Assembly: GCA_026415595.1 (NCBI GenBank)
Contig: JAOAGU010000008.1
Span: 7,211 to 27,931 of the forward strand
Length of the DNA stretch: 20,721 nt
Source of the DNA: Thermodesulfovibrio sp.
GTDB taxonomy: Bacteria; Nitrospirota; Thermodesulfovibrionia; Thermodesulfovibrionales; Thermodesulfovibrionaceae
Direction: 5' to 3'
Under the pieces are notes generated by a model, which was not told where the DNA came from, ran no database searches, and saw only the letters and a list, made by a program, of their open reading frames with translations. Positions 14,547-20,721 of the stretch are shown here, one piece after another. Position 1 is the stretch's first letter. The number at the start of each line of letters is the position of its first letter. A program made the translations under genes and the position numbers.

Positions 14547-16178
14547 ATGGGTTTTTTACAAGAATTGGACAAAAAAGTAAAACTTCGTTGGAAAATGATT
14601 TTGCCACTTGCATTTGCAATTGCTTTCGGAGTTATTGCAACAGTTATCGTTACTGGATATGGTGCTTACAAGATAGCCTATGATGCTTCAATTCACTTTG
14701 GTGCCAAGGAAGTTCCGCAGGAGATTATGAAAGAAGTAAGAACTCTGCAGTTAATATTTGCAGTTCTTGGTTTTTTAGGAATAATATCTGCATCAGCTGT
14801 TGTCTATATAACCTATGTGATTACACACAAACCGTTAAACATTCTTGATAAAACTCTCCATAAAATTTCAGAGGGTGATTTGACAGTGAGCATAGGTTTT
14901 AAAGACAGAGCTGATATAGTAGGAAGACTTGCGCGGAGCGTTGATAAGGTGTTACAGACATTTATTAATCTCACTGACAAATCCCTTGATTACTCTCAAA
15001 AGCTTGCAATATCAGTTGATAAGTGCAATCATGTGATTAATAACGCTATTGAAGGCGCAAAAAGGCAGTCTCAACAAGCAAATCAGATAGCAACTGCTGC
15101 AGAAGAGATGACACAGACAATAACTGATATTGCAAATAATGCATCAAAGGCATCTGAGACAGCAACTGAAGCAATGGATATAGCTCAAAAAGGACAGAAT
15201 ACTGCTCAAATGGCAGTAAAAAAGGTTAATGATGTTTATGAGACAACCAATGAGCTTGGCCAGATGATTGATAAATTAAACAAAAGTGCCTCAGAGATTG
15301 GAGAAATAATTGTAGTAATTAAAGACATAGCTGACCAAACAAATCTACTTGCACTTAATGCGGCGATAGAAGCAGCGAGGGCAGGTGAACAGGGAAGAGG
15401 TTTTGCAGTAGTTGCTGACGAGGTTAGAAAACTTGCTGAGAGAACAATTAAGGCAACAGAGGAAATTGCGAATAAGATAGGATTGATTCAAAGAGAGACT
15501 GCTGAAACTGCTCAGTCAATGAATAGAGAACTTGCAGAAGTTAAAGAGGTTACAGAATCTGTTAACAGTATTGGCGAAGCATTAGGAGAAATAGTCTCTT
15601 CAGTTATAAGAGTTAAAGACCAGATAACTCAGATAGCAACAGCAGTGGAACAACAGTCTGCAGCAAGCGAGGAAGTGACAAGAAATATTGAGGAAAGTGC
15701 TAAAATAGCATTTGAAATAGAAAAATTAGCAGAACAGATTGTAAAGGATTCATATGATATACTTCGTATTTCATCAGATCTAAGACACACAGCTTCTGCT
15801 GTTAAGACAAAAAAACAACAAGAGATGCTTTTTGATATCTTCAAAGGAGACCATGAACGAATGATGTTAAGAATACAAGCTCATATAAGAGGTATGGATA
15901 AACTTGATCCTGAAAGACTTGCTGATTATCGTTCCTGTGGGATGGGGAAATGGTATTATGGAGAAGAGGGACAGGAATTTAGAAATTTATCAGGATTTAC
16001 AGAGGTTGAAGATGTTCATAGATTATGCCATACAATGGGAAGAGATATATTGATTGCCTATAATTCAGGTGATCATGAAAAAGTAAAAAAATTATTACAG
16101 GAGATGGAAAGGAATAACGAGAGATTAAATAGTATAATAGAGAGGCTAAAGAATAGCTATCTTGCAAGAATTAGATAA
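14547..16178 (+). CDS. Methyl-accepting chemotaxis protein with C-terminal zinc-binding CZB domain
   Basis: 543-aa chemoreceptor. Two transmembrane helices (about 17-40 and 67-93) enclose only some 25 periplasmic residues, so there is no room for a classical ligand-binding domain. HAMP about 94-145. Signalling coiled coil about 150-420 with the conserved hairpin DQTNLLALNAAIEAARAGE. The last 110 residues form a CZB domain: His in DHERM, Cys in RSCGMGKWYYG, and two His in DVHRLCH supply the 3His/1Cys zinc site. CZB receptors sense cytoplasmic zinc or oxidants (hypochlorite in known cases), so the signal is probably internal. Follows the YchF-like gene by 11 nt with a strong GGGAGGGGG ribosome-binding site, likely the last gene of the tat operon. 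Confidence 0.93.
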   Translation: MGFLQELDKKVKLRWKMILPLAFAIAFGVIATVIVTGYGAYKIAYDASIHFGAKEVPQEIMKEVRTLQLIFAVLGFLGIISASAVVYITYVITHKPLNILDKTLHKISEGDLTVSIGFKDRADIVGRLARSVDKVLQTFINLTDKSLDYSQKLAISVDKCNHVINNAIEGAKRQSQQANQIATAAEEMTQTITDIANNASKASETATEAMDIAQKGQNTAQMAVKKVNDVYETTNELGQMIDKLNKSASEIGEIIVVIKDIADQTNLLALNAAIEAARAGEQGRGFAVVADEVRKLAERTIKATEEIANKIGLIQRETAETAQSMNRELAEVKEVTESVNSIGEALGEIVSSVIRVKDQITQIATAVEQQSAASEEVTRNIEESAKIAFEIEKLAEQIVKDSYDILRISSDLRHTASAVKTKKQQEMLFDIFKGDHERMMLRIQAHIRGMDKLDPERLADYRSCGMGKWYYGEEGQEFRNLSGFTEVEDVHRLCHTMGRDILIAYNSGDHEKVKKLLQEMERNNERLNSIIERLKNSYLARIR

Positions 16179-16191
16179 AGAATGATATCAT
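16162..16191 (+). promoter_or_regulatory. Candidate promoter of tRNA-Ser
   Basis: TTGCAA (16162-16167), 18-bp spacer, TATCAT (16186-16191). The start would fall near 16198, about 8 nt before the tRNA. The -35 is inside the end of the chemoreceptor gene. The -10 is also part of the palindrome AATGATATCATT (16181-16192). Confidence 0.45.
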
Positions 16192-16205
16192 TAACCATTA
16201 AGCTT

Positions 16206-16296
16206 GGAGAGGTGGCCGAGTCGGTCGAAGGCAGCCGCCTGCTAAGCGGTTGTGGGGTCAAAAGCTCCACCCAGGGTTCGAATCCCTGCCTCTCCG
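16206..16296 (+). tRNA. tRNA-Ser (anticodon GCU)
   Basis: 91-nt class II tRNA. The 7-bp acceptor stem GGAGAGG/CCTCTCC (16206-16212 with 16289-16295) pairs perfectly, with discriminator G at 16296. The D arm has GGCCGAG, the anticodon stem CCGCC/AAGCGG region shows GCT, there is a long variable arm (TGTGGGGTC...GCTCCACCC), and the T arm is GGGTTCGAATCCC. CCA is not encoded. Decodes AGC/AGU. Confidence 0.95.
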
Positions 16297-16308
16297 TTTT
16301 ATTTGAGG

Positions 16309-16932
16309 ATGGATACTTATTTATTAATTACTAAGTTTTCTTATATAGGTTTATTTACTCTTTTAATACTCGGTGGGCTTGGTGTACCATTTTTCCCTGA
16401 GGATTTAATATTAATTTCCTGCGGGATGTTAATATCTTTTGATATTATTAAACCAATCCCTGCTATTCCGATAGCCTATTTAGGACTCGTAATTTCAGAT
16501 TCATTACTATATTATGCTGGTAGACGGTTTGGTAGAAAAATAATTACAAATAAAAGATTTGAAAAAATTATTTCACCCCCTAAATTTCTTCTTCTTGAGA
16601 GAAAATTCATAAAACATAGCACACTTATAATGCTTTTAGGAAGGCTTCTTGTAGGATTCAGGGCTCAGGTTTTTCTTTTAGCAGGGATAACTAAAGTGTC
16701 TTTTTCAAAATTTTTAATCATAGATACATTCGGTTCTGCAGTAGTATTAACTATAATGGTTTCTGCAGGATATATCGGAGGAAGATTCCTTGAGAATGTT
16801 AAAAAAGGTATTCTTTATATGGAATATGCTGTAGCTATTTTAGCAATAGTCGTTATAATTTTATTAATAAGCTATTTTTCCTTAAAACACCTTACCAAAA
16901 AGTACATTACAGGAAATAATTTCAAAGACTAA
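16309..16932 (+). CDS. DedA-family membrane protein
   Basis: 207 aa, DedA/SNARE-associated (VTT) family, implicated in envelope lipid flipping and membrane homeostasis. Visible landmarks: GVPFFPED near the N-terminus with the conserved acidic pair, GRRFGRK in the cytoplasmic loop, and GRLLVGFRAQVFLLAG with the conserved Arg, plus about four to five hydrophobic segments. A longer reading from GTG 16252 runs through the tRNA and is rejected. The ATG lies 12 nt after the tRNA; GAGG touches the ATG directly, too close for a normal Shine-Dalgarno. A TTG at 16303 is an alternative start. Probably co-transcribed with the tRNA. Confidence 0.87.
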   Translation: MDTYLLITKFSYIGLFTLLILGGLGVPFFPEDLILISCGMLISFDIIKPIPAIPIAYLGLVISDSLLYYAGRRFGRKIITNKRFEKIISPPKFLLLERKFIKHSTLIMLLGRLLVGFRAQVFLLAGITKVSFSKFLIIDTFGSAVVLTIMVSAGYIGGRFLENVKKGILYMEYAVAILAIVVIILLISYFSLKHLTKKYITGNNFKD

Positions 16933-16939
16933 TTAGAAT

Positions 16940-16976
16940 TGTCCCAAATGGAACAGTAGACTTCCAAATTTGTTCC
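16940..16976. repeat. Inverted repeat upstream of the sigma-54 promoter, candidate activator site
   Basis: GGAACA (16950-16955) and TGTTCC (16971-16976) are exact inverted arms, 15 bp apart; a second imperfect dyad TGTCCCAAATGGAACA covers 16940-16955. CAAAT recurs in both halves. Located about 55-90 bp before the -24 element, where enhancer-binding proteins often bind. It may also be a weak terminator for dedA, although no T run follows. Confidence 0.4.
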
Positions 16977-17029
16977 CTACAGCACAGAAATTTGTAAGTA
17001 TTTTTCTTATTTTTCAATAATTTAATCTC

Positions 17030-17045
17030 TGGCAAAACTTTTGCA
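17030..17045 (+). promoter_or_regulatory. Sigma-54 (RpoN) promoter, -24/-12 type
   Basis: TGGCAAAACTTTTGCA matches TGGCACG-N4-TTGCW at all invariant positions, with GG and GC in the correct spacing. Transcription would begin near 17056, followed by AGGAGGT (17071-17077) and the ATG at 17083. It would drive the stress protein and probably the whole downstream cluster. Confidence 0.75.
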
Positions 17046-17082
17046 TCATTTCATTGATGAAGAATTTTTCAGGAGGTTGTCA

Positions 17083-17499
17083 ATGGAAAAAATTTTAGTA
17101 TGTTTTGATGGTTCAGAATGGTCAAAGAAGGCTCTTAATGAGGCTATTAAGATTGCTCAAAAATTCAACTCTAAGATAACTGTTTTATCTGTGGTACCGA
17201 AAGTGTGTTTTTTAGAAACAGGGGTAGACTGTGCGACAGTAGAGGGTATTTTTAGAGCCGAGACAGAAGGAAATTTAAGTAAAGCAGAGGAAATACTTAA
17301 AGGAAAGGAGGTGAAAGGAAACACATTAATACTTGAGGGTAATCCCTCAGAAGTAATTGTTGAGTACGCTAAAAACAACCATATTGATCTTATTGTTATT
17401 GGCACAAAAGGCAAGGATGCCACAGAGAGAACACTTTTTGGAAGCGTTACTCAAAAGGTTACAGCCAATGCTGGCTGTTCAGTTTTAGTAATTAAATAA
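17083..17499 (+). CDS. Universal stress protein (UspA family), ATP-binding type
   Basis: 138-aa cytoplasmic USP domain. N-terminal MEKILVCFDGSEWSKKAL is the standard first strand and loop; the C-terminal nucleotide-binding motif GTKGKDATERTLFGSVTQKV follows the G-x2-G-x9-G-S pattern of ATP-binding members. A longer frame exists from TTG 17041, but that codon overlaps the sigma-54 -12 element, while the ATG at 17083 has a perfect AGGAGGT 5 nt upstream; the ATG is therefore preferred. First gene of the sigma-54 cluster, 17 nt before the binding-protein gene. In such clusters USPs often serve as energy or ligand sensors beside transporters (inference). Confidence 0.9.
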   Translation: MEKILVCFDGSEWSKKALNEAIKIAQKFNSKITVLSVVPKVCFLETGVDCATVEGIFRAETEGNLSKAEEILKGKEVKGNTLILEGNPSEVIVEYAKNNHIDLIVIGTKGKDATERTLFGSVTQKVTANAGCSVLVIK

Positions 17500-17516
17500 A
17501 AAAAGAGGAGGTTTTT

Positions 17517-18356
17517 ATGAAGAAGTTAGTATTTTTATTAGTTGCTGTAGTTTGTATCACTGTCTTACCACTAACATCAATGGCAACAGAATTAAAATTT
17601 GGTCTCCTGCCAAGACTAACAGAGAAGGAGATGATTGATGGATTTACTCCATTAGCTCAGTATCTTGAGAAGGAATTAGGTGTTAAAGTAAAACTCGTAG
17701 TGCCAAAGGATTTTGATACATGGACAAGTGAAGCAAAGGCTGGTGCCTATGATATTGCTTACACTAATCCCTATCTTTATGTTGTAGTTAAAAAGGCTGT
17801 GAAAGATGCTCAACCTATAGGAATTGCTTCAGAACCAGAAATAGGGACAAAACTCTACGGAACTATAATTGTAAAGAAAGATAGCCCAATTAAGTCTATA
17901 GCTGAATTAAAAGGAAAAACTATTGCAGCTACAGATCCAGGTTCTGCAGGTGCCTATCTTGTACAGATGCTTATGCTTCAGAAAGCAAAGCTTAAAAAAG
18001 AAGATGTAAAGATTATTTTTGAAAAGAAGCGCGATCCAGTAGCTGAAGCAGTACTTGCTGGAAAAGCTGATGCGGGATTCCTGAGAGATGATGATGTAGA
18101 AAAACTGAAAGTTGGCGGAGATAAATTTAGAAGACTTGGTAAGAGTGATCCAATTCCAAACTGGGTAATATTTATTGGTAAAAAGATGGACCCTGCTATG
18201 GCAACAAAGATTAAGAATGCTATTCTTAAGCTAAAACCAGGGGACCTTCAATCAGTTAAGGTTCTTGCTCCTGCCAGAACAGACGGTTTTGTACCAGCAA
18301 CTGATAAGGACTTTAACATTATGATTAATGCTGCAAAGGCAGCAGGTGCATACTAA
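17517..18356 (+). CDS. PhnD-type periplasmic solute-binding protein, no ABC partner nearby
   Basis: 279 aa with a Sec signal peptide (cleavage near SMA-TE). The mature part follows the phosphate/phosphite/phosphonate-binding (PhnD, type II periplasmic binding) pattern: LKFGLLPRLT...PLAQYLEKELGVKV, then DIAYTNPYLYVV, LYGTIIVKKDSPI...LKGKTIAATDPGSAG, and VLAGKADAGFLRDD. No ABC permease or ATPase gene is adjacent; instead two TauE/SafE-like genes follow. PhnD-like domains also sense sulfur oxyanions, as in the tetrathionate sensor TtrS, so sulfite, thiosulfate or tetrathionate are possible ligands here besides phosphonates. Strong GAGGAGG ribosome-binding site. Confidence 0.85.
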   Translation: MKKLVFLLVAVVCITVLPLTSMATELKFGLLPRLTEKEMIDGFTPLAQYLEKELGVKVKLVVPKDFDTWTSEAKAGAYDIAYTNPYLYVVVKKAVKDAQPIGIASEPEIGTKLYGTIIVKKDSPIKSIAELKGKTIAATDPGSAGAYLVQMLMLQKAKLKKEDVKIIFEKKRDPVAEAVLAGKADAGFLRDDDVEKLKVGGDKFRRLGKSDPIPNWVIFIGKKMDPAMATKIKNAILKLKPGDLQSVKVLAPARTDGFVPATDKDFNIMINAAKAAGAY

Positions 18357-18374
18357 CTGAAATAAACTAAAAAA

Positions 18375-18402
18375 AAGGGCATGCTTTATAAAGCATGCCC
18401 TT
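18375..18402. terminator. Perfect 28-bp palindrome, intra-cluster hairpin
   Basis: 14-bp arms around the centre 18388/18389 (core GGGCATGC/GCATGCCC). No T run follows on the plus strand, and the next gene's AAGGAGGG begins 9 nt later. It is more likely a partial terminator or a 3'-end stabiliser that raises the binding-protein message over the downstream transporter genes than a full stop. Confidence 0.65.
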
Positions 18403-18425
18403 AAATTCTTAAGGAGGGTTAAGGA

Positions 18426-19688
18426 ATGAGAAAGAATCCATTTTTAATAATGTTAGCAAGCATGTTATTCTTGCTAATCATAAATCCTTGTCTATCAATG
18501 GCTCAATCTCAAAAAGAAGCTCAGCCATCACAGCCTCAGGAAACAAAAGAAGAGGCTACTGTTAAGTCAGAGGTTACAATACAGCTTGATAAGAAACAAC
18601 TTAAGAATGGCGGCACAGTTATTGTAACTGGTAAAGCACCAGAGGGAAAACCAGTATATATAGAAGTCTGGACAGAGGAAAAAGTTAGAGCAGCAAGACT
18701 TGATGCAGAAGTAGATAAAGAAACAGGGAAAAGACCTTATATTTTTTATATGACCGATGATATGCCAGCTTTTTATAATTTACTTATGCCAAAAGAATTT
18801 AGTGATACTTTAGAGGCTGAGAAAAAGCTTGGCAGAAAATGGAGTGTTTCTGCTTTACTGAGAAATACGGGAGCTACTGCTGTTTTTGATGCTCCTGCAC
18901 AGGCAAAGATTGACAGATATCAAACTTCAATATTGGCAAATATTATCGGTTCCCGTGGTGAATTACTTTCTCCCATGGATAAATCTGAAAACAAAAGAAG
19001 AGCAATGCAGCTTGTTAAAGCTAAGTTTAGAGATTTACCAGTTGTATTTAAGGCAAATGTAGAGATAAATCCAGATGGAACTTTCAAAGCGCCTATTCAG
19101 CTTCCAGGCAATGCACCACCTGGAAAGTATTATGTGGTTGCTAAGGTTGATAAGGACACAAAAAGCGAGACTGTTGTTTTTGAAAACTCAATAAGTTTCC
19201 CAAGTGTTTACTTAGACAACGCTGGTAGAACAGTCAATTTATTTGTACCATTCTTACTTACTGTAGCAGTTACAACTTTTGGTGTTTTAATGGGAGCAGG
19301 TGGCGGTTTTATTCTTAATCCATTGCTTGTCATGCTTGGACTTCCTCATACAGTGGTGGCAGGTACAGTTATGCCAACAGTTCTTTTCTCTCAAGGTTCT
19401 GGAATTTACAACTACTCAAGGATAAAATTTATAAGTGTAAAGCTCGGTGTTACCTTAGGTTTGGCTATGCTTGCTGGAGGTTTTATCGGTCCTAAACTTA
19501 CTGAGCTGATAACTCTGGATCAGTATAAGTTCCTCTTTGGATGGATACTTATAATTCTTGCTGCTTTAATGTTATGGCAAACAACTCCTAAATATCTTGA
19601 AAGAAATAAGAAGGAACAAGCAATATTAAAGGAATATCAAAGAAGAGCACAGGAAGCAGTAAAGAAAAAACAAGAAGGAGGTAAATAA
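18426..19688 (+). CDS. TauE/SafE half-transporter with a large N-terminal periplasmic domain
   Basis: 420 aa. Signal peptide (about 1-26, LSMA-QS), then a soluble periplasmic region of about 240 residues with two beta-rich pieces (VTIQLDKKQLKNGGTVIVTG and, later, FKANVEINPDGTFKAPIQLP), and then four hydrophobic helices (about 268-390) carrying one TauE/SafE repeat: GVLMGAGGGFILNPLLVMLG, HTVVAGTVMPTVLFSQGSG and AMLAGGFIGPKLTE. The end is a basic tail. A full TauE/SafE protein has two such repeats; here the second is in the next gene, 2 nt downstream. Probably the two form one anion permease, with sulfite and related C1-C2 sulfonates as typical family substrates. Ribosome-binding site AAGGAGGG. 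Confidence 0.82.
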   Translation: MRKNPFLIMLASMLFLLIINPCLSMAQSQKEAQPSQPQETKEEATVKSEVTIQLDKKQLKNGGTVIVTGKAPEGKPVYIEVWTEEKVRAARLDAEVDKETGKRPYIFYMTDDMPAFYNLLMPKEFSDTLEAEKKLGRKWSVSALLRNTGATAVFDAPAQAKIDRYQTSILANIIGSRGELLSPMDKSENKRRAMQLVKAKFRDLPVVFKANVEINPDGTFKAPIQLPGNAPPGKYYVVAKVDKDTKSETVVFENSISFPSVYLDNAGRTVNLFVPFLLTVAVTTFGVLMGAGGGFILNPLLVMLGLPHTVVAGTVMPTVLFSQGSGIYNYSRIKFISVKLGVTLGLAMLAGGFIGPKLTELITLDQYKFLFGWILIILAALMLWQTTPKYLERNKKEQAILKEYQRRAQEAVKKKQEGGK

Positions 19689-19690
19689 TC

Positions 19691-20080
19691 ATGAAAGTAG
19701 AGTTTTGGGGGCAGGAATTTAAAGTAAATCTTTTTATAGGAATTCCAGGAGCCTTTTTAATAGCTGTAGCATCATCAATGTTTGGATTTGGTGGCGGACC
19801 ATTTATGGTTCCTCTTATGGCTGTAGGATTAAGGCTTCCTATGTATGTAATAGTCGGTAGTTCTCTCTTGGCAATATTCTTTAATACATTAATGGGTTCC
19901 TTCAGGCATTATGGTTTTGGAAACTTTGACCTTATCTTTTTCTTGATAATGTTCCCTGCTGCAATTCTTGGAGGATTTATAGGTCCGAGGATTGCAAAGA
20001 GGCTAAATCCAGTTATTGTTAAAAGAGTTGCCTGTGTGGGACTTTTAATTTTGGCATTACAGTTGCTTGGTGTATTCTAA
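19691..20080 (+). CDS. TauE/SafE half-transporter, single repeat
   Basis: 129 aa, four hydrophobic helices, one TauE/SafE repeat with the signature MFGFGGGPFMVPLMAVGLRL, then VIVGSSLLAIFFNTLMGS and ILGGFIGPRIAKRL. The repeat parallels that of the previous protein (GAGGGFILNPLL / GGFIGPKLTE). It has no signal peptide and is half the size of normal TauE/SafE (about 250-270 aa). The spacing of 2 nt from the partner gene, with AGGAGG upstream, argues for equal co-translation and a heteromeric transporter. The alternative is that a single ancestral gene was split by mutation, but both halves have clean starts and stops. Confidence 0.85.
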   Translation: MKVEFWGQEFKVNLFIGIPGAFLIAVASSMFGFGGGPFMVPLMAVGLRLPMYVIVGSSLLAIFFNTLMGSFRHYGFGNFDLIFFLIMFPAAILGGFIGPRIAKRLNPVIVKRVACVGLLILALQLLGVF

Positions 20081-20092
20081 GAGGAGTTTAAT

Positions 20093-20721
20093 ATGAAGAC
20101 ATCAGTATTCAATAACTGTGGAATGTGCTCAGTAAGATGTCCGATAAGAGTAGAAGTAACTGATGGCAGAGTTACATGGATTGAGGGAAATCCTCACATA
20201 CCTGGCATGGAGGGAAGTCTCTGTGCCAGGGGTTCTGCTGGAATAGCTCTTCTTTATGATTTTGAAAGACTTCAATATCCGATGATTAGAACTGGACAGA
20301 GAGGTTCTGGACAATTTAGAAGAGCAAATTGGGATGAAGCGTATGCCTATGTAGCTGAAAGGGTTAAAGAGATACAGTCGCAGTACGGTAAAAAAGCTGT
20401 AGCACTTCTTGACAGAGGTGCCGGGCTTTTTGGTGAGATGCAGAGGTTAATTGTAAGGGGCATGGGTTCACCTAATTATTTCAGCCACGATGATTTTTGT
20501 CGTAAAAACGTTGATCTTGCCTATCAAACCCTTCTTGGTTATGGAAGACCAGAGATAGGCTATGATTTTGCCAATACAAAACACATGGTATTTTTTGGAA
20601 GAAACGCCGTAGAGGCATTAGGAGTAAGGGAAGTAAATAACATTGTAAAGGGACTTGAAAATGGTGCAGAACTTACCTACATAGATGTAAGAGCATCAAA
20701 GACTGCTACAAAGGCAACAAG
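20093..20721 (+). CDS. Second Psr/Phs-like molybdopterin oxidoreductase, no Tat signal (3' end outside the window)
   Basis: N-terminal 209 residues of a molybdo-bis-MGD oxidoreductase. The protein starts directly at the iron-sulfur domain (MKTSVFNNCGMCSVRC), with the [4Fe-4S] cysteines Cys9, Cys12, Cys16 and a fourth in SLCARG. Cys in DDFCRKNVD aligns with the Cys173 metal ligand of the psrA-like protein at 3380-5569, so it looks catalytically competent. It shares the CARG..GI.LLYD..RL pattern with that protein, but has no twin-arginine leader, so it should be cytoplasmic, as SoeA-type sulfite dehydrogenases are. Start ATG with GAGGAG upstream, 12 nt after the TauE/SafE half. Substrate unknown; a sulfur oxyanion is suggested by the neighbours. 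Confidence 0.82.
   Translation, partial: MKTSVFNNCGMCSVRCPIRVEVTDGRVTWIEGNPHIPGMEGSLCARGSAGIALLYDFERLQYPMIRTGQRGSGQFRRANWDEAYAYVAERVKEIQSQYGKKAVALLDRGAGLFGEMQRLIVRGMGSPNYFSHDDFCRKNVDLAYQTLLGYGRPEIGYDFANTKHMVFFGRNAVEALGVREVNNIVKGLENGAELTYIDVRASKTATKAT

Noticed and set aside
16252..16308. GTG-started N-terminal extension of the DedA protein
   Set aside because: It would be translated from the variable arm and T arm of the tRNA gene; the family homology starts after the ATG at 16309.
17041..17082. TTG-started extension of the universal stress protein
   Set aside because: TTG overlaps the -12 element of the sigma-54 promoter and lies upstream of the expected transcription start; the ATG at 17083 has a perfect ribosome-binding site.
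1..20721. CRISPR arrays, insertion sequences, phage or integron features
   Set aside because: No regularly spaced repeats, transposase or integrase frames, or terminal inverted repeats were found; the tRNA-Ser has no visible integrated element or duplicated 3' end.

Overview
The window is low-GC, gene-dense bacterial DNA carrying anaerobic sulfur- and quinone-linked respiration genes. The mix suggests a thermophilic sulfur-compound reducer near Thermodesulfovibrio (Nitrospirota). It includes a Psr/Phs-type molybdoenzyme, a b6-like Rieske/cytochrome b complex, a multihaem cytochrome c, TauE/SafE transporters and a MEDS-type histidine kinase. The taxonomic guess rests on composition and gene content only; no marker gene was searched.

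Layout. (1) 2-1702 (+): 3' part of a multihaem cytochrome c. It converges on 3274-1813 (-), a Rieske / cytochrome b6-like / subunit IV-like operon. (2) Divergent from Rieske, 3380-7114 (+) is a complete Psr/Phs-type operon (Tat-exported Mo subunit, four-cluster ferredoxin subunit, NrfD-type anchor). A small exported protein with its own promoter follows (7155-7409), closed by a 16-bp perfect hairpin. (3) 7487-11232 (-): a hybrid histidine kinase with an N-terminal MEDS domain, and upstream of it a receiver/HD-GYP regulator. (4) 11314-16178 (+): a predicted outer-membrane barrel, then tatA, tatC, an 87-aa unknown, a YchF-like NTPase and a CZB-type chemoreceptor. (5) tRNA-Ser(GCU) and dedA (16206-16932). 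(6) 17083-20721+ (+): a co-directional cluster behind a very good sigma-54 promoter match. It holds a universal stress protein, an orphan PhnD-type binding protein, a TauE/SafE half fused to a large periplasmic domain, a second stand-alone TauE/SafE half, and the start of a second Psr-like molybdoenzyme with no Tat signal.

How they fit. The Rieske/cyt b complex would pass electrons between menaquinol and periplasmic c-type cytochromes, while the Psr-type complex would use menaquinol to reduce a sulfur compound in the periplasm. Rieske and PsrA both have twin-arginine leaders, and the Tat translocase is encoded here too. The sigma-54 cluster looks like a separately controlled sulfur-oxyanion (or other anion) handling module and is the best candidate for an undescribed system.

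Three points stand out. Several genes have a -10 box only 6-8 nt before their ATG, so their mRNAs should be leaderless or nearly so. The MEDS kinase frame has no usable start; an ATG at the leaderless position is out of frame by one base. The TauE/SafE fold is split over two genes and joined to a periplasmic domain beside a lone binding protein.
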